Positions 27,922 to 38,400 of a stretch of 64,000 nt of DNA are shown here, one piece after another. The notes beneath the pieces were generated by a model. It ran no database searches. It saw only the letters and a list, made by a program, of their open reading frames with translations, and had not been told where the DNA came from. The stretch comes from Clostridiales bacterium (GTDB taxonomy: Bacteria; Bacillota; Clostridia; Saccharofermentanales; Saccharofermentanaceae): NCBI GenBank assembly GCA_017551625.1, contig JAFZLF010000001.1, positions 1 to 64,000 on the forward strand, read 5' to 3'. Position 1 is the first letter of the stretch, and the number at the start of each line of letters is the position of its first letter. Position numbers and translations under genes: made by a program.

Positions 27922-29754
27922 ATGAGTAGATTTTTTGGAAAAGAAAGAGACACAAAGGAAGTAACGCTGACGGGTCTTTTCGAGAAGCGGGCGGAAGAAA
28001 ACCCGGGAAAAGAGGCCCTGAAATTCCATGACACGAGCATGACCTACAGCGAGGTGAAAGATGCGGTCATCCGCCTTGCGGCGCTCCTTCAGAAAAACGG
28101 CGTGGGAAAAGAGTCGCTCGTCGGTATCTACATGGACCGCTCCGAGAAGATGATCATCTCGCTTCTTTCCGTCATTAAGGCGGGAGGCGCCTATGTTCCT
28201 CTTGATCCGGCGCATCCGGTGGAGAGAAATAAGTACATCATCGAAAAGTCCCACATCGGCACGATCCTTTCCGAGGAGAAATATAAGGACACTTTCGATG
28301 GCAGTTCCAAAGTCATCTGCGTTGACAGCATCTGGGAGGACATTAGAAACGGGGAGAAGGCCGAGTGCGAAGATCTTCTTTCGGGCGGACACCAGCTGGC
28401 CTATGTAATCTTTACATCCGGTTCCACAGGAAATCCGAAGGGCGTTGAAGTCGAGCATGAGGGAATGGTCAACTACCTTCTGAGTGTCAGCGAAAATCTC
28501 GGTCTTAACGGATCGGAGAGAGGCCTTACTGTAGTAACGATCACCTTCGATATCTCGATCTCGGAGATGTTCCTGCCTCTTATTAACGGCGGCACACTAG
28601 TCGTTGCGGATAACGAGACCGCAAAAGACGGAGATAAACTTACGAAACTGATCGAAGAAGAGAGAATCGACCTTTGCGGTTTTACGCCTTCTACGGCATA
28701 TATGCTTCTTTCCGCAGAGATCAAGTCCCTTTCCGGAATGAAGATGCTGATCGGCGGCGAACCATGGAATATCAGCCTGGCGCAGGACCTTCTGGACCTC
28801 GGATGCAGCCAGCTCTGGAATGTTTATGGCCCGACGGAGACCACGATCTATTCGACGATGTATCAGATCAGAAAGGAAGATACCTATATTCCGATCGGCT
28901 CTCCGATCGATCAGACCGATATCTATGTGCTCGATTCGGACATGCATCCGGTCGAAGGAGATGCGGAAGGTGACCTTTATATCGGCGGCATCGGTGTGGC
29001 CAGAGGCTACTTTGAAAATAAAGAACTGACTGACGAGCGCTTCATCTCAAATCCGGTCGATCCGGAGCGCGGCAGGATCTATAAGACCGGTGATATCGTT
29101 AAGTGTGTAAACGGCAAAGATATCGTATACATCGGCCGAAGCGACTTCCAGGTCAAAGTGCATGGTTACCGTATCGAGCTCGGGGAGATCGAGACGATCC
29201 TCATGAAGCACAGTGAGGTCGCACAGGCGGTCGTCGTCGTCTCCGGCGAGAATGCGGAAGCGAAGATCAAAGCATTCATCAAGACGAAGGGCGAAAGCAG
29301 GCCGTCGGTCGAAGAGATCAAGAAATTCGCGGAAGAAAGACTTCCGTACTACATGGTACCGAATCTTTTCCGTTATGTGGATGAGTATCCGATGACGGCG
29401 AATCTCAAGGTCGACCGGAAAGCTCTGATGAATATGGAAGACGAGACTTCGGGAAATGAGGCCGAATTCATCGCACCGCGAAATGAAGTCGAAGAGATGA
29501 TCGCGGATATCTGGAAAGAACTGCTGAATGTCGAGAAAGTCAGTGTACGCGACGACTTCCTCGTCCTGGGCGGCCACTCGCTTCTGGCGAACCGTCTCGT
29601 CAAGAAGATCAATAAAGCATTCGGAACAGATATCGCGCTGGTCGAAATCTTCTCCCACGACATGACTGTCGAAGAGATGGGCAATCTCGTTGAAGAGAAC
29701 CTCCTTTCCGGCCTTTCGGAAGAAGAGATCGAAGCTTTACTGAATGAGGGATAA
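27922..29754 (+). CDS. Free-standing adenylation-carrier (A-T) protein
   Basis: A 610-residue stand-alone A-T didomain. It activates one acid with ATP and holds it on its own carrier. Motifs: TSGSTGNPKG from 165, VYGPTETTIY, YKTGDIV, HGYRIELGE, NLKVDRK (catalytic Lys) and GGHSL with Ser553. The pocket reads D-I-S-G-L-G-V-I-Y, which I cannot assign. There is no condensation domain. It has an excellent GGAGG site at 27911-27915 and sits 49 bp after the three-module NRPS. The last residues (LSEEEIEALLNEG) are acidic and helical, opposite in charge to the basic N-terminal helices of the two larger NRPSs. I infer a loading role, donating a starter residue in trans to one or both. It could instead act on a tailoring enzyme. 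Confidence 0.93.
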   Translation: MSRFFGKERDTKEVTLTGLFEKRAEENPGKEALKFHDTSMTYSEVKDAVIRLAALLQKNGVGKESLVGIYMDRSEKMIISLLSVIKAGGAYVPLDPAHPVERNKYIIEKSHIGTILSEEKYKDTFDGSSKVICVDSIWEDIRNGEKAECEDLLSGGHQLAYVIFTSGSTGNPKGVEVEHEGMVNYLLSVSENLGLNGSERGLTVVTITFDISISEMFLPLINGGTLVVADNETAKDGDKLTKLIEEERIDLCGFTPSTAYMLLSAEIKSLSGMKMLIGGEPWNISLAQDLLDLGCSQLWNVYGPTETTIYSTMYQIRKEDTYIPIGSPIDQTDIYVLDSDMHPVEGDAEGDLYIGGIGVARGYFENKELTDERFISNPVDPERGRIYKTGDIVKCVNGKDIVYIGRSDFQVKVHGYRIELGEIETILMKHSEVAQAVVVVSGENAEAKIKAFIKTKGESRPSVEEIKKFAEERLPYYMVPNLFRYVDEYPMTANLKVDRKALMNMEDETSGNEAEFIAPRNEVEEMIADIWKELLNVEKVSVRDDFLVLGGHSLLANRLVKKINKAFGTDIALVEIFSHDMTVEEMGNLVEENLLSGLSEEEIEALLNEG

Positions 29755-29757
29755 GAT

Positions 29758-31101
29758 ATGGCCGACTTTATTCTGGTGACACATTGGACCGGCGGAGATG
29801 TCTATCCGTTCATCCGATTCGGAAAACTTCTTACCGAAGAAGGACATCAGGTGACGATCCTGACGCACTGTGTCTATGAAGAAAAAGCGAAGGCCGCAGG
29901 TCTTCGATTTCTCCCTGTGGATACGGCAGAAGAATATAAAGATCTCAACCGGGATCTTTCTATGCTTACCGATCCGATCGGAAGAAAAGACGAATATCTT
30001 CGCTTTCACAGTCTTTACCACGGAAAAGAAAGGCTCCTTCGCGAAGTGGGTCTGATCGAAAAGGTATTGACGCCGGAAAGCATCATTATCGCGCGCCACA
30101 GATCGAGTATCTCCGGACTTCTGGCGGCGGAAAAACATCATCTCCGATATGCATCCATGATCCTCGCGCCGAACTATTTTTCGCACATGGAGCTGCACGA
30201 TGAGCTTTTCGGAGAAGCGTTCTGCGTAGATATAAATGCAGCAAGAGAGGTGCTCGGTCTTCCGCCGATCACGGACTGGAAGGACTGGACCTATTCTCCG
30301 AAGACGATCCTCTGCGGCTGGCCGGACTGGTATTCGGGAAGGGATGAGACATGGGCGGACAGCGCCGTCCCGATCGGATATATCCCGGATCCGGATATAA
30401 AAGATAACTACGAATTCGGGGAGACGATCGGATCTTTTCTAAAAGAAGCCGAAAGGAAAAACGTAAAGACTGCGATCGTCACCGGCGGAAGCAGCCGGAT
30501 GGTAAGCAAAGACTTCTATTCTACGGCGATACGTTCCTGTATTCTCGCCGGTGTTTCTACCATCGCGGTCACGCCCTATGACGAATTCATTCCGGAGGAT
30601 CTGCCGGATACGGTTCTGTGCGTGCATTCTGCGCCGATTAGAGATATCATGAAGAAGGTCGATATCGTGGTCCATCACGGTGGTATGGGCACCATCAGCG
30701 AAGCGATCGACGCCGCGATTCCGCAGATCATTCTGCCACACTTGACAGATGGTCCGGATAACGCAGACCGCCTGGCCGCACTGGGGATCGCGTCGAAGTT
30801 CCCGCCGAAGATGTGGGATCCGGAAAAGATTGCGGAGAGTATCCGTAGGTGGCTTTTCGAAGAGGACAGAAGTATCTGCATCAGATACCAGAACATGAAT
30901 CAGGATACTTATGCCGCAAAGCCCTGGAAGGACGTACTTTCACATCTCGTGCCGTATGAGCTTCCGGAGCAGAGAGAAAAGCGTGCGGCGGTAAGGAAAG
31001 ACGAAACATCTTCTCGTAAAGAAGAGGTGCTGAAAAAACAGGTGTCAAGGGAAATGCTTCTCAAGCTCATGAAAAAGAAGCAGGAAAGCAAAGAGAACTG
31101 A
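29758..31101 (+). CDS. GT1-family (GT-B, YjiC-like) glycosyltransferase, second copy
   Basis: A 447-residue paralogue of the glycosyltransferase at 13132, with the same N-terminus (MADFILVTHW) and donor motif HHGGMGT at 306-312, followed by IPQIILP and DNADRLAALG. It starts 3 bp after the A-T gene stop, with GAGG inside the end of that gene, so expression of the two is tightly linked. Its C-terminus again has a basic extension ending in SREMLLKLMKKKQESKEN. This is strikingly like the N-terminus of the giant NRPS (NDRKQLLMKLLAKKQGEKK), suggesting a shared docking partner. Two glycosyltransferases imply two sugars, two attachment sites, or separate enzymes for the two peptide lines. Acceptors cannot be told from sequence. 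Confidence 0.92.
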   Translation: MADFILVTHWTGGDVYPFIRFGKLLTEEGHQVTILTHCVYEEKAKAAGLRFLPVDTAEEYKDLNRDLSMLTDPIGRKDEYLRFHSLYHGKERLLREVGLIEKVLTPESIIIARHRSSISGLLAAEKHHLRYASMILAPNYFSHMELHDELFGEAFCVDINAAREVLGLPPITDWKDWTYSPKTILCGWPDWYSGRDETWADSAVPIGYIPDPDIKDNYEFGETIGSFLKEAERKNVKTAIVTGGSSRMVSKDFYSTAIRSCILAGVSTIAVTPYDEFIPEDLPDTVLCVHSAPIRDIMKKVDIVVHHGGMGTISEAIDAAIPQIILPHLTDGPDNADRLAALGIASKFPPKMWDPEKIAESIRRWLFEEDRSICIRYQNMNQDTYAAKPWKDVLSHLVPYELPEQREKRAAVRKDETSSRKEEVLKKQVSREMLLKLMKKKQESKEN

Positions 31102-31119
31102 CAGATAGGACAGGAAGAC

Positions 31120-31824
31120 ATGGTTTACCAGTATGCAGTAAACATCAGCGATATCCGGGAGATCCGGGAAGTTCCGGATCTTCTGGAACTTGTCTCTTCC
31201 GAGAGAAAAGGCAAGATCGCGCGTTTTCGTTTTGAAAAGGATAAGATCCGTTGTCTTTTTGCGGAAGTGCTGCTTCGGTATGCTTTGCAGAACCAGTACG
31301 ATATCTCTAATCCGGTGATCGGCCGGGATCAGTATGGGAAGCCTTATCTTGCCGATCATCCAGAACTGTTCTTTAATCTTTCACATTCCGGAGACTGGGT
31401 CGTATGCGGTATCGGAGACCAGAAACTGGGGATCGATGTAGAGAGAATGGAACAGATCGATCTGTCAATTGCAGACGACCAGTTTTCCATGGAAGAGGCT
31501 ACCTATCTTTCTTCCCTTCCGAAAGAAGAAAAGCTCTCTTCTTTCTACACGATCTGGACGCTGAAGGAAAGCTTTACCAAGTTGGACGGTCGCGGACTGG
31601 GCATTCCTCTGAATTCGTTTTCCTTCGAATTAATAGACGGAAAAGTCGGTCTTTTTCTGAATGGAAAACGCGAGGAAAGATTTCAGTTTCAGACCCGTGA
31701 TCTGGATGAATTGCATAAGATGTCCATCTGCGTAGATGCCGGGGAGAAACCCTCTTCGATCGGCGATCTTTCTGTTCTTTCGGTCGGGGAGCTCTATCAA
31801 TGGAAATGTCGTGTTTTCAGGTAG
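31120..31824 (+). CDS. Sfp-type 4'-phosphopantetheinyl transferase
   Basis: A 234-residue enzyme that transfers phosphopantetheine from CoA to the Ser of NRPS carrier domains, which is needed for every T domain here. Family motifs are all present: FFNLSHS (His89), GIDVE at 104-108 (metal-binding Asp106 and Glu108) and WTLKESFTK with Lys149-Glu150. Length is normal for the Sfp group. It is the last gene of the operon that begins at 13132, with a GGAAG site before ATG 31120. The next ~390 bp contain a fresh promoter for the giant NRPS. Confidence 0.95.
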   Translation: MVYQYAVNISDIREIREVPDLLELVSSERKGKIARFRFEKDKIRCLFAEVLLRYALQNQYDISNPVIGRDQYGKPYLADHPELFFNLSHSGDWVVCGIGDQKLGIDVERMEQIDLSIADDQFSMEEATYLSSLPKEEKLSSFYTIWTLKESFTKLDGRGLGIPLNSFSFELIDGKVGLFLNGKREERFQFQTRDLDELHKMSICVDAGEKPSSIGDLSVLSVGELYQWKCRVFR

Positions 31825-31854
31825 TTTTAATTCTGCGTTAGTCCTTTTGCGGTC

Positions 31855-31884
31855 TTGATAAACAGATTATAGAAGCGGTATAAT
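31855..31884 (+). promoter_or_regulatory. Sigma-A type promoter (TTGATA-18-TATAAT) for the giant NRPS
   Basis: The -35 box TTGATA is at 31855-31860 and the -10 box TATAAT at 31879-31884, with an 18-bp spacer. It starts 30 bp after the phosphopantetheinyl transferase stop codon and ~330 bp before the giant NRPS. The architecture (promoter plus long leader) parallels that at 12844. Confidence 0.78.
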
Positions 31885-31890
31885 TATACC
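31877..31890. promoter_or_regulatory. Perfect 14-bp palindrome over the -10 box (possible operator)
   Basis: GGTATAATTATACC is exactly self-complementary and contains the whole -10 element. A dimeric regulator binding here would block or tune transcription of the giant NRPS gene. No regulator gene lies in the window, and the A/T-rich core makes chance symmetry possible. Confidence 0.45.
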
Positions 31891-32217
31891 TAGGAGTAGC
31901 AGTGGGGTTGAAAAGTTGATAAGTAGGAGTGCTTATCAGCAAATGATGGCAAAATCATAATTCGACAAATAATTCAGAACATAATCCGAAGTCTTTTCCG
32001 GGTCTTCTCACAATGGGGGTGAAGAGGATCCATTTGAAGGCAATTGGCGTTTATGTGAGAGTTTGTTATTCCACAATACTAACAATTTAATGGCAGAGGA
32101 AGAAGTTAGCTGCAGGCAAAGGCGGCTTTCCGGTTCCTTCGCCGACGCTTGTTTTGCTGTGCCCAAAACACATTATTTTCGAGCGTGAAAAAGAAAATTG
32201 GTCAGGAGTAGTATGTC
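31885..32217 (+). other. Untranslated leader of the giant NRPS gene
   Basis: About 330 nt with no supported ORF and several short hairpins: 31917-31923 with 31932-31938 (7 bp, 8-nt loop), 31943-31947 with 31954-31958, and 32150-32156 with 32164-32170 (7 bp, 7-nt loop). No known riboswitch class is recognised. An AGGAG site at 32204-32208 lies 9 bases before the ATG at 32218. An earlier out-of-frame ATG at 32213 is too close to that site to be favoured. Confidence 0.5.
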
Positions 32218-35200
32218 ATGGAAAACAATGATCGGAAGCAGTTGTTAATGAAGCTTCTTGCGAAAAAGCAGGGAGAGAAAAAAGTTTCGGAAAAGAAGGA
32301 GTTAGAGCGTTCTGGGAAGACGAAATTCCCGCTTTCGATGGTTCAGCGGGGCATCTGGATGGACTGCCTGATCGACCCGGATTCCGCCGTCTACAACATC
32401 CCGTTCGCGAGCAGGATAAAAGGAAAGATCGACCTTGTTGCTTTTACTGAAGGTTTAAGACGGATCATCCGGAGGCACGATACCTGGAGGACCGTCATCT
32501 GCAAGGAAGGCGATGAAGTTTACCAGAAGATCCTTCCAGATGTGGATCTGGATTTTAGATTCTTTGACAAAAGATCCGATCACTGTACGGAAGAGCTTAT
32601 CGCGGAAGAAGGTAAACGATTTGTCGCGGAGCCGATCGATCTTGCACATGGGCCGCTCGTCCGCTTCGCGCTTTATCAGGCGGAAGAGGAGCTTTACTAT
32701 TTCATACTTAGTGCCCACCATATCATCTACGACGGACCATCAGAAAACCTCTTCTGCCAGGAACTGTCGAAAGAGTATTCCGCGGCGCTCCATCAGACAA
32801 AATCCGACGTGGAAGAGCCGGAGATCAGCTATGGCGACTACGCCGAATTTAATCTTTTAAGTGAAAACTCCGAAGAGTTCGACCGTCAGCTTTCCTACTG
32901 GAAGAAAGAACTTTCGAATATCGAGCCGACCGAGTTCCCGACGGATCATGTGCGGCCTTCTGTCCGTATCAGCGACGGCGGCATGATCTATTTCGATATC
33001 CCGAAGGAAATCGAGAAGAAGATCAGGGACTGTGCTGTTTCCTGCAAGGTCACGGTGAACGTGATCCTTTTTGCCGCATTAAACTGCCTTCTGAACCTCT
33101 ATACCCGGAGCGAGACGGTCTCTGTGGAGATCACGGTTGCGAATCGGGAAGAGGAAAAACTGGAAAACCTTCTCGGATGCTTTATCAACAATCTGATCAT
33201 CGTGACGGAAATCAATCCGAAGATGTCTTTCCACGAAGTGGTAGATGCGACCAAGGAGCGGATATACGGCGCTTTGGAGCATAAAGATGTGCCGCTCGAA
33301 ACCCTGGTAAAGACTATAAATCCGCCGCGTGACTTAAGCCGTACACCATTTTCCGAAGTCGGCTTTAACTATAACCCCAGAAGCAGAATGGAACTGTTTT
33401 TGGAAGGCTGTGTCTGTGAAGAATTCGGACTTGGTGACTTTGTGGTCCTGACGGATGTCAATTTCCAGATCCACGATGCAGGTTCGCTTTGGGGATTTGT
33501 GGAGTATAACCGTTCTCTCTATGAAAAAGAGACGATCGAGAGGATCCTGTCGCATTACCTGATTGAGCTTGATCAGCTGACGGAGGATCCGGATCAGCAG
33601 ATCGGTCAGATGGAAGTGGTCTCTTCGGAAGAAAAAGAGACGATTCTTCACCATTTCAACAACACATCCGAAAGCGCGCCTTCGGATAAGACGATCGCGG
33701 AACTTTTCGAAGAGCAGGTAAAAAAGACACCGGAAAACATTGCGGCCGTTTTCGAAGAAGAGTCATGGACCTATGCGCAGCTGAACGAAAAGGCCAATCA
33801 GATCGCCTGGAGGTTAAGAAAGCTGGGCATAAAGCCGGATGATCTTGTCGCGATCATCTGCGAGAGAAGCCTTGAGATGATCGCCGGTATCCTCGGTATC
33901 CTGAAGTCCGGCGGAGCATATGTACCTATGGATCCTTCCTATCCGGAAGACCGTATCGCTTATATGCTGAACGATGCGGGAACAAAAGCCATTCTGACAT
34001 ATAAGGCCGAGGTGAAGACGGAGATCCCTGTGATCGATCTGGGATCGAAGGAGACCTTTGAAGGCGATAAGACGGATCCGGATCACGTGAATTCTTTGAA
34101 TGACCTTTGCTACTGCATCTATACTTCCGGAACATCGGGTGAGGCCAAGGGCGTTCTGATCGAGCAGAGAAATCTCTCTTCGTATGTCTGCCAGTTCATA
34201 TCCTACTACGGAATTACGTCTGGCTCCGTGATCCTCCAGCAAGCCTATGTCGGCTTCGATACCTCAGTCGAGGAGATCTATCCGGTGCTCCTTTGCGGCG
34301 GCCGGATGGTAATCGTAGAGAAAGAGCATCTTCTGGATCCGAAGAAACTGAAAGAGACGATCCTTCGAGAAAAGATCAACATTATCAGCTGTTCTCCGCT
34401 TCTGGTCAAGGAGATGGACTACTTAGCAGAGACCGGCGTGAAGATTCTCATCAGCGGCGGTGATGTGCTGAAGAAAGAATACTTCGACAGCCTGAAAGAT
34501 ACGGATATCCGTATCTATAACACCTATGGACCTACTGAAGCGACGGTCTGTGCATCGTACTATCCGGTCGATCTTTCGGCCGACAACAGCATTCTTCCGA
34601 TCGGAAAGCCGATCGACAACAGCCGGATCTATATCAGAAATAACGATGCTCTCTGTGGTATCGGTGTGCCCGGTGAGCTCTGTATCGCAGGCTCCGGCAT
34701 TGCAAGAGGCTACTTGAACCGTCCGGAACTGACGGAAGAGAAGTTTGGAAAAGACCCGTACGCGGACGGCAGGATGTACCATACCGGTGACCTGGCCAGA
34801 TGGCGTCCGGATGGAAATATCGAATACCTCGGTCGAATCGACGAGCAGGTGAAGATCCGTGGTTTCCGTGTGGAATTAGGCGAGATCGAGAGCCGTATCC
34901 TGGAGATTAACAATGTTACAAACTGCGCAGTGATCGCACGTTCAGACGATAATGGGGAGATGGCGATCTTCGCTTACATCGTGAGTGATCAGGACCTCTC
35001 AGTGACCGGAATCCGTGATGAATTGAGCAGAAATCTTCCGGATTACATGCTCCCGTCCTATCTGATGAGGATCAAAAAACTCCCCGTCACGCGAAACGGA
35101 AAACTCGATAAGCGTGCCCTTCCGAAGATCGAGGCCAAAACAGGAAATGAATATGTCGCACCGACAAATGACCTCGAAGATGTGATCTGCCGCATATTCA

Positions 35201-35400
35201 GCGAGATCCTGAATGTCGAAAAGGTCGGTATCAAAGATAGCTTCTTTGCCCTGGGCGGACATTCCCTTCGTGCGACAAGACTTGTCAACCGGATCGAAGA
35301 GCAGACCGGGAAGCGTCTTCCCCTGAAGACGATCTTCAGTGATCCGACGCCGGAGGAACTTGCGAAGATCCTTCAAAGTGAACTGGGTACGGAGTATGCA
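32218..35400 (+). other. Giant NRPS module 1: C-A-T, Lys-like code DTESIGTVC
   Basis: Boundaries are approximate. The code is identical to module 1 of the NRPS at 17304, and the surrounding A-domain text is near-identical (FDTSVEEIYP, CSPLLVKEMDYL, GGDVLKKEYF). The N-terminal basic helix DRKQLLMKLLAKKQ precedes the C domain, whose motif is HHIIYDGPSE. Confidence 0.65.
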
Positions 35401-38400
35401 TCGATCCCCCGTGCCGAAGAAAAGGAATACTATCCGATGTCCTCTGCCCAGAAAAGAACCTATCTGGTCAGCCAGATGGATCCGGACGGGATCCTCTATA
35501 ACATGCCGGAAAGTTACCGTCTGACAGGGGATTTGGATCCGGAAGAATTAAAAGAAGCGATGCAGAAAGTCATCGACCGTCATGAGATCCTTCGGACGCA
35601 GTTCCTGATGGTAAACGGTGAGCCGGTGCAGAAGGTCCTTTCCCATGTGGACGCGGATTTCGAATACTTCCGCGATACAGAAACACCGGAAGAAGACCTG
35701 ATCGCTTCCTTCATCCGTCCATTTGATCTCGGTAAGCTCCCGCTTGTCCGTCTCCAGCTCATCGACCGTGGAGATCACCACCTTCTGAGCCTGGATATGC
35801 ATCATATCGTCGGCGACGGAATGAGTGCAGTTACATTCACACAGGAGCTGAATGCTCTTTATAACGGAGAAGAGCTGCCGCCTCTTACGCACCAGTTCAA
35901 GGACTATAGCGAATGGATGAGAACGAGGGATCTGTCTTCCCAGGCAGAATACTGGAAGAGCCAGTTTGAAGAGGATATCCCTGTCCTCGATATGCCTCTG
36001 GATTATATTAGACCTCAGGGGCAGAGCTATAAAGGCGGAATGGTCTCTTTGACTACGGATAAAGAACTGGGTGAGAAGATACGGGATCTTTCCGCGAAGA
36101 CCGGAAGTACGGAATTTATGGTATTCCTGTCTGCTGCGATGGTCCTTCTTTCTAAATACAGCCGTCAGGAAGATATCGTGATCGGATCTCCGATCAGTGG
36201 CAGAACACATAAAGACACGGAAGGCATGCTCGGTATGTTCGTTAATACACTGGCCATGCGCGGAAGACCTGAAGGGAAGAAGTCATATCTCGAGTTCCTT
36301 TCTGAGATAAAAGAGACCTGCCTTAAGGCCTATGAAAATCAGGATTATCCGTTCGAAGAACTGGTCGAAGCGGTAGAAGTCGTCCGCGATATGTCGAGAA
36401 ATCCGCTCTTTGACGTCATGCTGGTCCTGCAGAATAACGAAGATGAGCAGCTCCATCTGGGTGAGACAAAAGCGCAGGTCGCTGAAGTGAAAGACACGAT
36501 CTCCAAGATCGATCTGTCCTTCGATATTTGTGAGGATAATGGCGGATATTTTATCGGCCTCGAATACTGCTCGGCACTGTTTACAGAAGAAAGCGCCCGG
36601 TCGATCCTTGACCATTTCGTCGTGATCCTCCAAAAACTCACATCCGCTCCGCAAGAGAAGATCGGTAAGATCGAGATGCTCAGCGAAAATGAACGCACAA
36701 AGATCCTTTCTGATTTTAACGACACTTCTGCTTCGTATCCGCAGGATATCAGCTTTGTAGAGTTTTTTGAAGAGCAGGTCAAAAAGACCCCGGATAACAT
36801 CGCCGTCGTCTTTGAAGACCAGAAGGTCACCTATCAGGAACTGAATGAAAGAGCGAATCAGCTCGCCCACATGCTTCGTGATAGATTTGACATTCAGCCG
36901 GGTGATTTTGTCGCCATGCTTACTGAAAGAAGTGTCGAGTTGCTCGTGGGTATCTTCGGTATCCTTAAGGCCGGCGGTGCGTATGTGCCGATGGATCCGA
37001 CCTATCCGGAGGAGCGTATTTCCTATATGCTTCAGGATTCAATGCCGAAAGCTGTCCTTACATATAACACCACGATTAAGACAGATCTTCCGGTGATCGA
37101 CCTGAAAGACAGCACTGCCTATTCCGAGAGAAAAGAGGATCCTTCCCGCGTTAACAAACCAGAAGATCTTGCCTACTGTATCTATACATCCGGAACGACC
37201 GGAAAACCGAAGGGCGTCCTTATCGAACAAAGAGGAGTAAATAACCTTGCCACGTATATGCGGGAAGAACTGCATATCAGTGAAGAAGATCACGCGATGC
37301 TGTTCTCGAACTATATCTTCGACGGATCGGTATTTGAAATGCTTCTTGCAATTGCGAACGGAGCGGCTCTTTATGTACCGACGGATGAATGCATCCACGA
37401 TATTGATGCGATGAGAAGATATGTTTCCGAGAATGCTATCAACATATCTTATTTCCCACCGCAGTACTATGAACAGGGACGGTTTGCCCTCGGTAAGTAT
37501 GTAGTGACAGCCGGATCTGCAGCCAGTATGTCTGTAGTCTCTGAGATCCTCGAAAACTGCGACTATATCAACTCTTATGGTCCGACAGAAGCTACGGTCT
37601 GCATCAGTAACTGGATCCTTGAAAAGGGAAGTTCTCCGCAAAGGATCACGATCGGAAAACCGCTCAGCAATGCAAAAGTATATATCGTCCAGGGCGAAAC
37701 ACTCTGCGGCATCGGAGTCCCCGGTGAGCTGTGCGCAGGCGGCGCCGGCCTTGCCCGAGGATATCTGAATCTTCAGGAACTGACTGAAGAAAAGTTCGTG
37801 GAAAATCCATTTGGAGAAGGCAGGATGTACCATACCGGCGATCTGGCAAGATGGCTTCCGGATGGCACCATTGAATACCTGGGAAGAATCGATGAACAGG
37901 TGAAGATCCGCGGTTTCCGTGTGGAGCTCGGCGAGATCGAGAGTTGCATCCGAAATATCGGAAAAGTGAAGGATTGCACAGTTATCGCACGATCTGATGA
38001 AAGCGGCGATAAGGCGATCTGCGCATATCTTGTCGCAGATACGGAGTTAAATGTATCCTCGATCCGTGAAGAACTGAAAAAGTCTCTCCCGGATTACATG
38101 ATTCCCTCTTACCTCATGCAGATCGAAAAGATCCCGATGACGAGAAACGGCAAGGTGGATAAGCGGGCGCTTCCGCGGATCGAAGCGAAGACAGGAAATG
38201 AATATGTCGCCCCGAGAAACGATATCGAAGAAGCGATCTGCTCTATCTTCAGCGAGATCCTGAATGTGGAAAAGGTAGGTGTCACCGATAGCTTCTTTGC
38301 GCTGGGCGGACACTCTCTTCGTGCCACGAGACTTGTAAATCAGATCGAAGAAAAGACCGGAAAACGTCTTGCTCTGAAAGAGATATTCAGCCATCCGACA

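Noticed and set aside
32213..32215. ATG just before the giant NRPS start
   Set aside because: It is out of frame with the NRPS and only 4 bases from the Shine-Dalgarno site. ATG 32218 has better spacing.
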